From Mesodorylaimus sp. YZB2_4 (Eukaryota > Nematoda > Enoplea > Dorylaimida > Dorylaimidae): DNA of 64,000 nt. The notes below the pieces were generated by a model. The model had not been told where the DNA came from and made no database searches. It worked only from the letters and a program-made list of their open reading frames with translations. The stretch spans positions 558,001-622,000 of the forward strand of contig JASANH010001061.1 in assembly GCA_030248295.1 (NCBI GenBank). Direction: 5' to 3'. Made by a program: the position numbers and the translations under genes. The first letter of the stretch is position 1; each line of letters begins with the position of its first letter. Below are positions 23,905-36,029 of this stretch, piece after piece.

Positions 23905-25080
23905 GAATCACTTTAATTCGCGGTAACTTTATTGCAAAATCGCGGTTTTCGCGGATGGCCTGGACCGCGAAAATTTCCTTCCGCGAAATTTTTATGTAGA
24001 AAACCTGGATTTTCAGATAGAGCATAAGTTCAGTTTTACCTTGTTTTCAACCACCTGCTCATAACATTAAGTTGAACTTCAACCTGGATTAGTTTCCATA
24101 AACGTTTAAAATCACCTCTTAAAAGAGTGCGGACATGAGTCACATTATCAATACAGGTCACTCTCCATCTGACAACCACACACAGTCTGTGTCCCTCCTA
24201 CCAGGCATCCAACTGGACTGGAACGGATCCACGATGGATTCTGATGAATTGGGGAGTCTGGGACGCCTTCAGAATCCATTGAGCATGATATGGCTTCATC
24301 ACTGACAGCCTGAGATCCACTTTTGGCAGTTGCTTACAGTTTTTTTATTTCTTCGGAATTTCTTCCAAGTACCAGTCAGTAATATGACTTTTGAATGCTT
24401 AGGCATATCCACTCGCAGCTCCTTTTTACATCAAATTTTTCGACCCATCCTGGCCTTGCAGAGAGATTCAATTTTCGCCCCTTTTCCCGCGGCCTGGGGG
24501 GCTTAGCTGACTTCATCTTGCCATCAACTAGGGTCCACCCGGGATGGCAAGAGCGCGTGTTGATCTTTACTCCGCGATGTCAGTGGCTACCCCATGCGGT
24601 AACTACCCAGCCCGCCCCCGTGAGAGGTCTGGGTTCGAGAGCCCCTCGCCCCATAAGACCCCGTTCATGGACACCGAATGGAGAAAGAGAGAGTCACCCA
24701 CCAACAGGCGTGCAAGGCGCAGTGAGAACTTGACCAAGTTCTCAGATGGCTAGAGTTGAATCCAGGCTGATAATATCCAGCTATGCCAAGCAAACTGTGA
24801 CACACGCCTTTCACCGCTACACCACCCAGGCGGCTCCTTTCACGCATCCAATGCTTGGAGCTGCTGCGCGCAGGAAAGCAGGTATAACGGAGCTGATTGT
24901 GTTCTTTAAAAAGATCAAACATTCCCACACAGTCTGGGGCATCAGCGGGAGATTCATCATATGCGTAATCAGTACTGATGACTGACTGTCAGCCAGAAAC
25001 CACGAAAATTTGTATCCGCGAAATTTTGCAAAAGTCAAGAGCCGCGAAAATTGTTTACCGCGAAATTAAAGTGATTTACA
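23905..25080. repeat. foldback element with CGCGAAAATT-rich inverted ends
   Basis: The left end (about 23905-24010: TCACTTTAATTCGCGGTAAC, then CCGCGAAAATTTCC and CCGCGAAATTTTTA) is the reverse complement of the right end (about 24990-25080: AATTTGTATCCGCGAAATTT, then GTTTACCGCGAAATTAAAGT). The inverted arms are about 90-100 bp and imperfect. The 1 kb interior has no coding capacity, so the element is non-autonomous. Confidence 0.75.
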
Positions 25081-25184
25081 GTACATCAAAAATTACGCGC
25101 GTGATCTTCCTGTTTTGGTTGTGCGATGCTAGGTTTAAAGTAAGAAATAATGGCAATGTGTGCGTATTTACTTTGCTTGGGGGC

Positions 25185-26035
25185 CATCCATTAAGGTCGA
25201 CCGCACCCTTTGGGGGGGGGGGGGGGGGGCGGGTTTTAGCAAAAAGTGGTCAGGGTGGTCATACTTTTGATGACAAAGAAACACCTTTTATCTTCACCAG
25301 TAGTGCGCTCTCAAACATTCAAAACTTTTTGTGTTCTCTTCTCCTCGGTCCTTCATTCTCGATAATGCAATTTCGGGTTCATCAGGACTCTTACCCCCAC
25401 CTGGAATGGCATCTGATCCAGAAGGTAAAAGTTGGGAGGCGATGGCTCAGCTGATCATGGGCGTTGATCCGCCTTGCTGGCCGGCAACCCTGACTGGGAG
25501 GCCGAGGTTCTATTCCGACGGAGGACGGCAGTTTAGTAGCTTGTCGCTGGCTTAGAACGCCTGGCTCTGGGCGACACCCCTGCTACTGTTAAATGATGGA
25601 CGCCCACCCAAGAAGTCCAGAATTGGCACACTGTCCCCCAACACCAGTCAGGAAGGTCCCTGAGCTAAGCCTAAGCCCATTCTCACCCAGTATGCCCTCG
25701 TGTGGAGGTGCTCCCAGTGAAGACACTGGGAACCTGCTGTGAGAGCTGGTCGGGATCACCTTTTTCCGGGATTGGAATAAGGGCGAGCCCGATCGGAATC
25801 CGGATTTTATGTTTCCGGTCGTACATTGTTTGCACCAACGAAGGAGATGAGTCTATTTTCCTCACTGAAGCACACTTAGTCATCCAAATTTTTTCAAGCT
25901 TTTTATCAGGTCGAGTTTCAGTCATCATAAATAGGCTAAAATAGATGAATACATTCGCAGTTCCGTTACGCATCCAGCAAGGTCAGCCTAGACTAAGTAA
26001 AATCAGTGCTTATCATTATCGGTTCGAGCTGTTGG
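25185..26035 (+). repeat. dispersed repeat family, copy 3
   Basis: It begins GGGGGCCATCCATTAAGGTC, then GACCGCACC and a run of about 20 G. It shares with the inverted copy at 20690-21575 the GATGGCTCAGCTG, CGCAACCCTGACTGGGAGG-like, GACGGAGGACGGCAGTTTAG and GGCGACACCCCTGCTACTGT blocks. Identity across the best 170 bp is high by eye, with scattered substitutions. Together the two inverted copies enclose the PABP fragment. Confidence 0.85.
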
Positions 26036-26219
26036 CTCTTAGCGAAAACCAGACCTCATACCAGGGTCGACCGCACCTCGAACCACCCTATTGGCCGTAC
26101 CGTACTGCCGTACCAGGGGGTGGTACAGTACAGTACTGACGCGGCACTGAAAGTAGGGCAGTACGGCAGCTCTGACTTTTTTATTGTTTTGCGTGATACT
26201 TTGGCTTTGAGATACACTT

Positions 26220-26340
26220 TTCCCTTCACAGGATGTCATGTCATGTCCTATTTGATCCGTGGCCAAGCACTGTACAGCGCACTCGAGGGCTAAGGAACAC
26301 ATATTTGACCTTTATTTTGTACCAAGGCTGGAGTCGAACC
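26220..26340 (-). repeat. tRNA-headed SINE, reverse copy
   Basis: On the minus strand the 3' part shows CCTTAGCCCTCGAGTGCGC, then CTTGGCCACGGATCAAATAG and a GACATGACATGACATC end. The tRNA-like head keeps GGGTTCGACTCCAGCCTTGG, a B-box match. The same order is seen in the copies at 40630, 42410 and 59560. Confidence 0.75.
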
Positions 26341-27133
26341 CTCCCCAGTTAGACGGAGTATCCAATTAGACGTATTTAAATTCGCAAATAGCTGGAATGA
26401 CATCATTCACTGTTAGAAAAAGCTTTTCGTGAAAATTTTTTAAGATTGAATATTTGGTTAAACGTGTGGAGTATAGGAAACGTCGTACCCGGCCTTCTCA
26501 TTGCGTTCTCTGAAAATGCACCAATATCTGAATTTCCATTAAAATTTGAAGCAAGTTACACGGCATTGCGCAACCCCCGCCGCAATCATTATCTGGCGAT
26601 GACTTTAATCCTAGGCGTTAAAAATCTTTTAAAATATAACGCTAAACAAAATTTTGCAATATCGCGCATTTGCGCTGGCTGCTTTTGATCATCCCACCTG
26701 CATTGGATTTCATAAATTATTATTCATTGCGCGATGATAGTTCGGTGAGTCACTCCGACAAAACTGACTGCGCATAAAAAGCTGATTAGCGTTTGCAGCT
26801 TTCAACTTTTCACAGACTCGCATGTACTTTGAAGAAGCGTTTCTTCGCGACTATCCAGCCGGTGTCTGCAGTTCTTCTGGCTTATTTGATCAGGTTAGTC
26901 TTGTGAAAAACAAACTCTGCCAGTGCCCCTGTGGCTAATTTGCGTCTGAAACATTGCTGCCACAAATTCTAGTTTTTCACGAATCAATATGATTTAGTGC
27001 AGATATAGGACAGCATAAATATTTTAATTTTTACTCGAATACCTCTTCAATCTAAAATCGCTTCACAAAAGAAGCTTGAAATTTCTCTAAAAAAAATGTT
27101 GCACTGTACTTTCTTTTAGGTCGCAACTAAAAA

Positions 27134-30100
27134 ATGCTACCGACACTTCGAAATCAATGTTACGTATTCATCGATTATTCAAATCTGTATATTGGGGGCC
27201 AAAGAGTAGCGGCGAAGAAAAACGGGCTTGTAACCCCTTCGGACGATCGCTTTAGGTTCGACTTGGGGAAACTAGTTACAAAAATTCTTGATGGTCGACA
27301 AAAAGCAATAAACCCAATAGTGTATTGTTCGGAGCCCCCCAAAAATGATTCGCTGTGGAATGCTATACGACGACACGAAATCGAAGTCAAGGTGTTTGCT
27401 CGCGATTTCGGCGGCAAAGAGAAAGAAGTCGACACGTCCTTGACGGCCGATTCCACCAAAATAGCCACTGAAAACAAAGGAAAATCTGCCATTGGTGTTT
27501 TCATTATAATGGCTGGCGATCGAGATTTCATGCCGTGTATAAGACACATAATCAATTTTGGTTTCGCTGTGGAGGTCTATGCGTGGGAGCGAGCTCTTTC
27601 GGGGTCATTCATGAAAACCCCAAATTGGACCCCCAATTTGAAAGTGACCCATTTGGATGATATCGTCTTCAAGGAGCCTGCTTGCTATTTTATCAGTTGG
27701 CAGTTCGAATCCGACAACCGTCAGATTCCGGAAGATCGCAGCATGGCGAACGTATTCAAGACCGCCCAAGGCGCGACCGTTTTGCAATCATTGATCGAGA
27801 CGGCCACTGGTTTTTTCAAACTTCCTTGTCGAGGACGCTGGTTGGAAGAGGGCAAAGTAGCCCTGGTCGTCCTGCCACCTGGTCCGAAATCGCAAAGATC
27901 ACAGTCATTTACGCGCGTGAGATTCAGAGATGAGGCTGCGGAAGAAAAAGGCCGTTATGCACAGCTTTTTCTGGAATGGAAGCAATCGAGAGAAATGCAG
28001 GGGTTTGGGATCGAAAAGGTGATCCCACCAAGCGAATACTTTGAATTGGCACGCAAAAAAGCGGAAGCTGACAAAGTACAGCAGCCTGTGAAGGTACGTA
28101 CTTTTAGTTGCATGCAAGGCAGACAGTGAAAATGGAACAGCAAGTTAGGAAATTAAGGGCGAAACTTGCACAGCGAGTATGTTTCTAATTGATTTCACTT
28201 GGGTTTACAAAAAAACTTGGCGAGGTTGCTGTAAGAGCTTAAGTTCATATCTCGCATGGCCTCAAAATGATTCTTGACACGATGGAGCGCATCAAAAAGT
28301 CTTGGCGGCTGGTGGCCAGATTGCCTCGTGGTCGCTTTCTTGGAGTGATCAGCAATGTCATATCCTGGACAGATTACAAGGGAACATCGTCAACTGTCAA
28401 GTAGGACTTTAGAAAACCAGAGATTGTATTTGTTCCTAGGTTCTAAAGAAAGGTCTGTGCAAAATATGAGGAGCGTATGGCCAATCGGTCAGCAGTGGTT
28501 CACCTTGTCCTGCCGAATTTTATAATTCTTCGGGTTTTAAAATAAAAAACCCAAAATCCAAGTGTTGAAAGCTGAAACTCGAAGCCTGAAAGCCAAAAAC
28601 CGAGTTCGAAATGAACCTTTCGTGTTTTTCCCAACACTTGGCTTCCTTACCGCACAAAAGCTCGAAAATCTGCAGGACCTTTAAACGCTGACCACTGCTG
28701 ACCAGTTGGCCAGACGCCTCTACTATTTTGCACAGAGGTTTCTTTATCACCTAGGAAACTACAATTTTTGGTTTTGCAAAATCCGACTTGACGGTTATCG
28801 ATTTTCGCCTCCTCTTTTCAGGGTCTATATTATTGTCTTGACCTCGCCATAGCGAGCAGAGCGAGGCGATCAGTGAGTGTCGCTTTTCAAAATTGCTGTA
28901 GTCTAGCTTCAGTGATTCTGATACTGCGGGAAGAAATCGTGGTTGGGCCTCGTTTTTGACAGTAAAGGGCCACTGAAATCAGTTTTTTGAGCTTAGCGTT
29001 GACTGCCCCTCTGACAAATCATTTGGGTGACTTCTCGACTCTCCAGTAGAAGTTCAAAATCTCTAAGTATTGAAACTTGTACCGCGCAACTTGTCGCTAC
29101 AATATTTGGCAGTGGGGACAGTTGATAATCACACTGCACCCACCCACCTCCAAAGTCTGCTGCCTAGTCATCATACTTTCTGCAAGAAATCAGGCTATTA
29201 TTGCTAGGCGAGCTATGAGCTTATTGCAAGATCGCGATGAAAGCGTTTTAGAATCACCTTTTAAATTAAGTTTCTGCCTTTGAATAACGCGCGCAATACT
29301 GACTGAATTTCTATTAAAAAATTTAGGGAGGCTTAGTTCATAAGAATTGCCAAATCTTTCACAGAAAATGATTCATGAGCATTCACGAACATGCTCCTTC
29401 AAATCGAACATTGAAGCTTCCGTCGCTTATTTCGACGTGATGGTCACGCTTTTTATGACGCATCTTTTCTGTCTGTCACTATAAAAAGTGCTATGCCTTG
29501 CGAACATGAATTTGCGCCTCGACTATTTCTGACTTTCTGCGCCATTGAAAAATTTTTAAAGACTTTCGTTGTTTTATGATTTTGCGCACCAATCCGAATT
29601 CGTTTCTGTTATTAAAAGTTCAATTGGGGCAGTGAAACATTCTCAAAATTTTCGCCCGCTGTACCCCGCCCGCCTAGTCCAGCCCGACAACGCTTGCTAG
29701 CAATGTTAGGTGAATTAATTAATTAATTGAAAAAATTAAGACCGCCAACAGGTCTTTGACTCGTTTGGAGTTTGCCCTTGAACGTACTCTGGGTCATCAA
29801 GCCCTTGTCTAAGAAAACTGGATAGGAACAATCTTAGTAGCTGATTGTGTACTCTTGACCTATTAGCTAAACTTACGATAAGAGCAAGAGCTTGGTATAA
29901 TCCTGTATGTGTATGGCAGTCATCTTGGTGCTTTGAGTAGAGTTGAGTTGACCAGCACCCCAGTGAGAACCCTTCCAAGTAACAGCTGGTATTCGTGATA
30001 TTCTGGATAGATTTGATGCTGACATCAGCACGCTGGACCTGTATGCCAGTGACCACACTATATGCGCCCCCCCCCCCCTGTCTGTGCCTTGGTTGCTTGC

Positions 30101-32308
30101 CGAGCCATCTTTTTGAGAATGTGCGACTGCGCGCCTTGGCGTCTTGAAGTCTTCTGTCTGCCATAACTGACATTTGGTGATTGCTAGCATTTTGTTGTCC
30201 TCTTTTTTTATTGGACAGCCTGCATCAAGCATCCACCTGATTTCGTCAGGTCAAGTACAAACTCTCTGTGCACCATTCACATATCACTTCACAACCACTA
30301 GCATGTGCATTTCTTGTACATAGGTTGTCGGCGGAATGGCCTGGGAAATGTACGACATCGCCGGTCACGTTTACTTGTACAACAACAAATCGAAACGCCT
30401 CTCACGACTGCAGCTGGGCTCCGCTCCTTACGAAATTGAATGCTTCACGGCAGATGAGGACAAGCTGACCGAAGACAACAAAATAAACTACGAAAATTTT
30501 TTGCCCGATTTGTTGAACCGTGGATACGGACTAGGTAAAGTTTGAAATTTTGAAAGATGCGGTTGCGGTTGATACCAGGGGGGTGGAGCTCTTTACCACT
30601 CACGACTAAATCGTGTGATTCAACGACTTAATCAAAATCTAAAAATTATTGACCGCTCGACGGGTGGTGGCCAAACAAACACAACACTAATTCACAAAAA
30701 ACGAAAGTTTAAAAGAAACTGGAGTGCACTAACCCCAGGCTGGACTTTCAGGCTAGCCAAACCCCATATTGAGGGTGGATCCAGCAGGAATTCCACCCAT
30801 CTGCTCTCTACGTTAAACTGGCGCTTTCAGCACCAGATTGATAGTTAGTCATATTTTACTATCCTAAAGCAGCCTAAGTGACGAGAAAACACCAAAAAGT
30901 TATAACATGAAATCAATTTTGGTCGACAAGATAAAGATATGCACGCCATAAATCCTCAATTGATTCCGCATCATTGCTCTGAACAAGCCCTCTTTGAAAT
31001 CCTTCAGCCCGAGCACGCCTAGCTCAAGGATTTATGCTCGCAAACTCAGACATTATGATGAATTCTCTTCCATATCACCTCACAATCTGCATTTCCTCGT
31101 GGCCTTTGATTTTTGCTCCTTGCGTGTGCAATACAAAATCTCACTTATCATTTTCATGCCAGTCTAAAGCAGTGATTTCAAGAGAAATCTTTCAATTTCA
31201 GTGCATCTCGGTGGTGAACTTGGCTTTTCGTCTTTGTCAACGGCGAATCAAGCAGGTTTGGCACTAGATTCGGCAATGGGCTATGGTAAGCCAAGGTCAC
31301 TTAAATAAGCGTACAAAACATATAATCCAAAAAGGTTGTAAGAGTGATTCTCAACCATTTCCTGCTACAGGCTGATGCAGACCCCATTTGCTGTTTTGAC
31401 ACTCCAGGCCACCGTGACTCGCCCATTCCCACAAGAGTCTTGATAATTACAAAATTTTAATGCATTGAATGCAAAAAGATTAATCAATCAATAGTCCTTT
31501 CCCGAATAATTGAATTATGAATCATTTCATGATGCCATCGAAAGTTTTAAAATTTGAATTTCCCGCTTTTAACTGCCTATGACAGCCTCAAAGATTAAAA
31601 GCCCATTACAGCAACTATTTTCAAGCCCGTTCGCGCCTTGTATTGGAAGAGTTTTTCTTATCAATATTGTATTTTTCCCATCTTATTAACTGTAATTCAT
31701 AGTTTTTCTTTGAACAAAAATTCCGGAGAGTTGTGGCATTTCACACGATTAGCGTGGGGGTTCATAAATGTTAAGCTGTCATAAGCGGCTCGCAGCGGGA
31801 AATTTAAATTTTACGTCGTGCGAATCTTGAGAAACGGCTTTGCACAAATTTTTCTGCAAATAGATCCAATCAATTACAGATTTCTGACGCGACCAAAACC
31901 GCGTTATTTGTCCTCTCAACAATTCTTCTTGTAATTGAGCACCCCTTCGAAAAGCCAGAATAGTGAGTCACAGCAATTCCTAACCTTATTGCAGATACAT
32001 CTCAAAAAACGACGTCCATTCTGAAGAAACAGAGATCGTGTGACCCGTGCATTTATGGCTTCAAGTGCCAAAATGGATTGGCCTGCAATTGGTCGCATAC
32101 GGACGACGAAAAACGGTTCTTCCTCGCTCACGACGGCAAAGGAATGAGGGGGTACAAAATCGAAAAGTGTCGTAATCCTAATTGCGAATACCGAAATGAC
32201 CCTGTCCTGTGCAGCTTCGCGCACAGCGACGAGGAAGCTCGTTGCGTGGTGCCTGGATGCGGCAAGAAAGGTCATTACAGAGCGGATTGTCCAAACTTGC
32301 CGAAGTGA
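27134..32308 (+). CDS. NYN-domain RNase with CCCH fingers and zinc knuckle (copy 3)
   Basis: Three exons join cleanly: 27134-28093 (phase 0 GTACGT donor), 30324-30534 (phase 1) and 31995-32308, giving 494 residues. The NYN domain has all acidic positions: CYVFIDYSNLYIGGQ, EKEVDTSLTAD and FIIMAGDRDF. The ACYFISWQF ... FFKLPCRGRW block follows. Exon 2 adds 70 residues (VVGGMAWEMYDIAG ... LLNRGYGLG) of a type I do not recognise; copies 1 and 4 lack it. Exon 3 carries two CCCH-type fingers (CIYGFKCQNGLACNWSH and CRNPNCEYRND ... CSFAH) and a knuckle (CVVPGCGKKGHYRADC). This is the most complete member and probably an active RNA-cleaving enzyme; the substrate is unknown. Introns 1 and 2 hold foldback elements. 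The ATG lies 14 nt after a TTTTAG acceptor. Confidence 0.92.
28378..28810. repeat. foldback MITE, older copy, in intron 1 of NYN copy 3
   Basis: The left arm (GGAACATCGTCAACTGTCAA, then AAAACCAGAGATTGTATT and TCTGTGCAAAATATGAGGAG) is mirrored by the right arm (CTATTTTGCACAGAGGTTTC, then CTACAATTTTTGGTTTTGCA and CTTGACGGTTATCGATTTTC). Arms are about 130 bp with many mismatches. A near-perfect copy lies at 37348-37792, which defines the family. Confidence 0.85.
31548..31815. repeat. foldback MITE (GCGGGAAATT ends) in intron 2 of NYN copy 3
   Basis: Left end AAAATTTGAATTTCCCGC with GCCTATGACAG; right end CTGTCATAAGCGGC with GCGGGAAATTTAAATTTT. The same ends occur at 40078-40343 and, as a single end, at 63940-64000. 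Confidence 0.8.
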
Positions 32309-32679
32309 CAAGCCGAGACTGTCGATGAAGAAAAACTACAGTGGAAAAATAACTGATTGCTCTGATTTCCAAAATTATTGCGTTTAAAAAGCGTAAAAGT
32401 GTATTGATTGCTTTCTAGATAGCTAAAAAACGCTGAATTTTGTAGGAAGATATCTTGTGCTTATCTTATCAGCAAAATGTCTTTTAGCATTCTAGACCTG
32501 GCACTGATAAGAGCGGGAAAATTCGCACATACAAATGGTATAACCAATTTTCTTGGGCTTCGTGGATGCCTAATCCCGTTCTGTCTATTCCTAGGCTTGG
32601 TTTAGCCCTCAGTAATTCATCACTGTCACATGCTGTACCCACGCTGAAAAGTGCTGCTTATAATCACTTTTTTTAATTG

Positions 32680-33705
32680 TGAGTCGACTCCCCCCCCCCC
32701 CCCCCCCCCCCCACTGAGTCGTTGCCCCCACCTTGTCTGGTGGGGGAGCGACTCGCTGAGACATGCGTCGTTTTCCCCACTGTGACGGTTTCCCCACCAT
32801 CAGTTTTGAGAAACTGCGGCTATTAAAATTTTGAGCCTTCCTCTAAGAATAAAGCACTCATGCACAAATCGTCATCATTAATCCTAGAAGATATGAAATA
32901 CGCCACAAATAGTTGACGATCTTGTTGTTTTATCATTCGATTGCCATGCTAATGCCATGCTGTAAAAGCGGCCTTACAATGTGTGCTCCTTGGGTCACTC
33001 TCGCCTGGTCCAAGGGCAGCATCGACCAATCCGATCCAGCTGGTCCGCTTCAAAAAATTTTAGATTGATGGGGATGACGTACTCGGCACTGCGTCCTCAC
33101 CAACCTGCTATGTTTCCTCGCTGTCACTCTCGGTCAGTCTACTTCAAAGGACACAGGTGAGGAGAGATAAGTAGAGCATAGAGAGGGATAATGCTGATTT
33201 GACAGGAAAAACGGGATTTTCTCATAGAATGCCACTCCTTATCATTCTTCAGCAGATACAGAGCGGAAAATTTTTGTTGCCAATCCTGCCGATCCAGCAG
33301 TCGGATCGGATCGGGAACGGATCCACCCCTCAGATCGGTGTTTTACATACATTTGCAATTAAAACCGTCTTGAATAGCAGAGAAAACTGGCCTGGTCTTA
33401 CATTCACTCGTATTGGCAGCGTGTCAAATGACCTTCCTGAAATACTCGGAGTTCAAAAAATTTGTAGCCTGAATACCTTGCACATGAGATGCAGCGCCGA
33501 AATTTTACTTTACACTTTTCACATTCTACAAGCCTATCACACTTGTACCGCCTGTTGCAACCCAAGTCGTGTCTGCACATCAGGCGAAAAATTATGGTGG
33601 GGAAACGACACGGTGGGGGAACCGGCACAGGAGGTGAAACGTCACATGCCTCAGTGAGTCGATTCCCTCACAAAGTGGGGGGAAACGTCAAGGGACCCTT
33701 TTTTA
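32680..33705. repeat. foldback element with C-rich inverted ends
   Basis: The left end (CGACTCGCTGAGACATGCGT, GTTTTCCCCACTG, GGTTTCCCCACC) and the right end (GGTGGGGAAACGACACGGTG, CATGCCTCAGTGAGTCGATT) are inverted copies about 100 bp long. A run of about 22 C lies at the outer left edge (32690-32712). No coding motif occurs inside. Confidence 0.65.
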
Positions 33706-34654
33706 CCGAGCAATAAGACCAACCCGTTGATGTGACCACAATTGCTGGCTGCCAAAGTCTCACGATCAGCTAAAAACTGCTTCATGACCTAATGCTGCTT
33801 TGTTAGAGTAGATTTCTCCTTCTCAAAATCAGTGCATTTAACCACCAAATAAAGACTAAAGATCGAAATTGTATGCGTCAACGATCACAAACTGAAGTTA
33901 GAGTCTGATTGGAGTCATCAAAAATTTGTCCTCAATCAGGCCATTTTTTAAATTTCCAATTGGAACCTATTTGACTTTGAGGCAGATTCCATCTCAATAC
34001 TGCTTGTTCGTTCCGCTAATTTTATAACATTTTAAAAACGCAACTTTTACATTCATAATTTATGATTTTTCTTGTTTTCATTTCAGAAAAGGCGCTTTTG
34101 CAATTGTTACTCGTTACGCTAGTGTCTGTAATTATGGAGGTTAGATATTCGAGACAGCTGAAAAATACCAAAACACGTTTCTAACTTGAATTTTTAAATG
34201 ACATTTTAGTCTAAAAATATTCATTTACAGTTAAAAAATTAGATATACCCCCAGACTTCCCTTCCCCCGCACAAGTTATCAATGCTTTTGCACTCTTATC
34301 GTTGCACCTAGCCGGAATGGAAGGATGATCCCCTTGCGAAAGTCTCAGAAAATAAGATGACATGAGTATTCACCGCATACTGTCTCTAGTCCGTTTAATA
34401 TCAAGAGCTCCGAACAAGAAGAAAATAACAATATCCAGACTGTGACAAACCGAAGTGCTCACTAAAATGGCCAAAACTTTACTTTCATGAGTTTTTCGCC
34501 ATTTCGGACCATTTTCGTGTATTCCTCACTGATTGAAAAACGCAACGGTTTTCAGAACTGTTTATTCCGCGTGTAACCGCTTCAGCGGCCTTCTGTAAGA
34601 TCATGGGACACGCATATTACAAAGCGACGCTGACAAGATTCTGTCAAAACATCA

Positions 34655-34815
34655 GTGCTCTATGTCCTGGTGGGTTAGGCGTCTGCCTCTCACGCCAGTT
34701 GCGCAGTTACGGGCGAGTGTTCGATTCGCGGGCCGGTAAATCATTTCGTGTAAAATGTGTCCCTTCACCCTCGAGTGCGCATAAGCGTTTGGTGATGTGG
34801 TAAAACATGAACATG
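34655..34815 (+). repeat. tRNA-headed SINE, forward copy
   Basis: Shows the A-box-like TGGTGGGTTAGGCGTCTGCC and B-box-like TGTTCGATTCGCGGGCCGG spaced as in a tRNA head, then CCCTTCACCCTCGAGTGCGC and a GGTGATGTGGTAAAACATGA tail. The family body matches the other copies in this window. Confidence 0.75.
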
Positions 34816-35324
34816 TCCACGTCAATTCAGGACTCACTCGATTTGTTCCATAAAATTATGGTCGAATGCTCCGAGCACTGCTTAAAAGCCTTGGTCCTAG
34901 TGCGATTTGCAGGTAAAAATAGTGAATGCTCTTTGTTCACTCTTTCACTCATCCTCCCACAAGGCTTCAATACATGTCTGAAACGAGCATTCGGCTAATC
35001 GTGCCTACCATGATAAAATTTGTGAAACTGGATTAGCTTCAGTTCCTGTCGCCTCCGAGCCAAAGGCTGCCATCCAACTGATAAAAAGTCGTCGCATTCA
35101 CTGAACCAATCGTTGATGATAAGACAAAGAGCGTATCTCTGGACGCGCCCCAAATCCCAATGCCTGCCTTCAAAATCGAACCCCATGCCTGACATGTGTA
35201 ATCCAGTTTGGATCGAAATTATGTGGCTCAGTCAAAGCAAAGCTGAAGCATAAGGTGCCACGCCCCTAAATACTGTATACGCGTTTTCTTGCGATAAATC
35301 CTAATTTTTGACGATTTTGCGCTT

Positions 35325-35860
35325 GAGAACCATCCATAAAGGTTGACGCAGCCTAGGGAGGGAGCCCAGCAGAAAGCGGTCAGCTGCGGTCGGGGGAGGG
35401 AGTGGGGTAGGCGGCTAGTGGTCGACCGCAGCAAGTTTTTAAACTTTTGATGACAAAAACCTTGCTGGAGTCAGCAACTCTGACTGGGATGCCGCACTTC
35501 TGTTCCCGCTTGAAGACGGCGCTTCGGTAAGCCCGTTCTCGCAAGAGAGAGAGAAACAGGTCTTCGAGGTAATGTGTTAGGTCTGTCGCTGGTCTTGAAA
35601 ACCTGGCCCTGGGAGATGGTGCCTTGTTGTGGTGGATGATGAACGAATGGAGAATCAGGAACCTGGTTCTCAAACACCAGTCAGGAAGGTACCCCCTCTC
35701 GCCAGTATCATCCTGGACCTTTGGTGCTGCAACAGGATGACCTTGGTGGAGGTGCTCCTTGGGGGACAAACAGAGGGAAGCTACCGTGAGAGCTGATCAC
35801 CTTGGCTCTCAGGACTTCGCTCAATTCCAACCAGGATCAGGACTCTGAAGGGTGTTCTTT
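35325..35860 (+). repeat. dispersed repeat family, copy 4
   Basis: Starts AACCATCCATAAAGGTTGAC and shares ACTTTTGATGACAAA, CTCTGACTGGGATGCCG, CACCAGTCAGGAAGGT and GGAGGTGCTCC with the copy at 25185-26035. More diverged than the other pair. Confidence 0.75.
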
Positions 35861-36029
35861 AGTCGCTGTAAATGACCAATACCCTACCCAGGGTAGCCAG
35901 CAAATATAGAGCCAAGTCCTTGGATAAATTTTGAGCTCGATATTCATCATTGTATTCAAAATCAGGCGAGCAAATAAGCGGAGAAGCAGCCACCAAATTA
36001 CTCAAAGCAAGCAAATCCCTCCATCATTG

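Larger units (their letters stand above)
22821..27119. other. repeat-filled intergenic stretch
   Basis: No gene supported. It contains a foldback element (23905-25080), a member of the GGGCCATCCAT repeat family (25185-26035), a reverse SINE (26220-26340) and a short inverted run of GTACCGTACTGCCG-type sequence at 26085-26175. A small open exon-like stretch (26821-26889, ending in a GTTAGT donor) is out of frame with the next gene, so at most it is 5' UTR. Confidence 0.5.

Noticed and set aside
26821-26889. Exon-like stretch starting MYFEEAFLRDYPAG and ending in a GTTAGT donor, upstream of NYN copy 3
   Set aside because: Joining it to the acceptor at 27119 does not keep the NYN reading frame, so it cannot be coding first exon of that gene as read.
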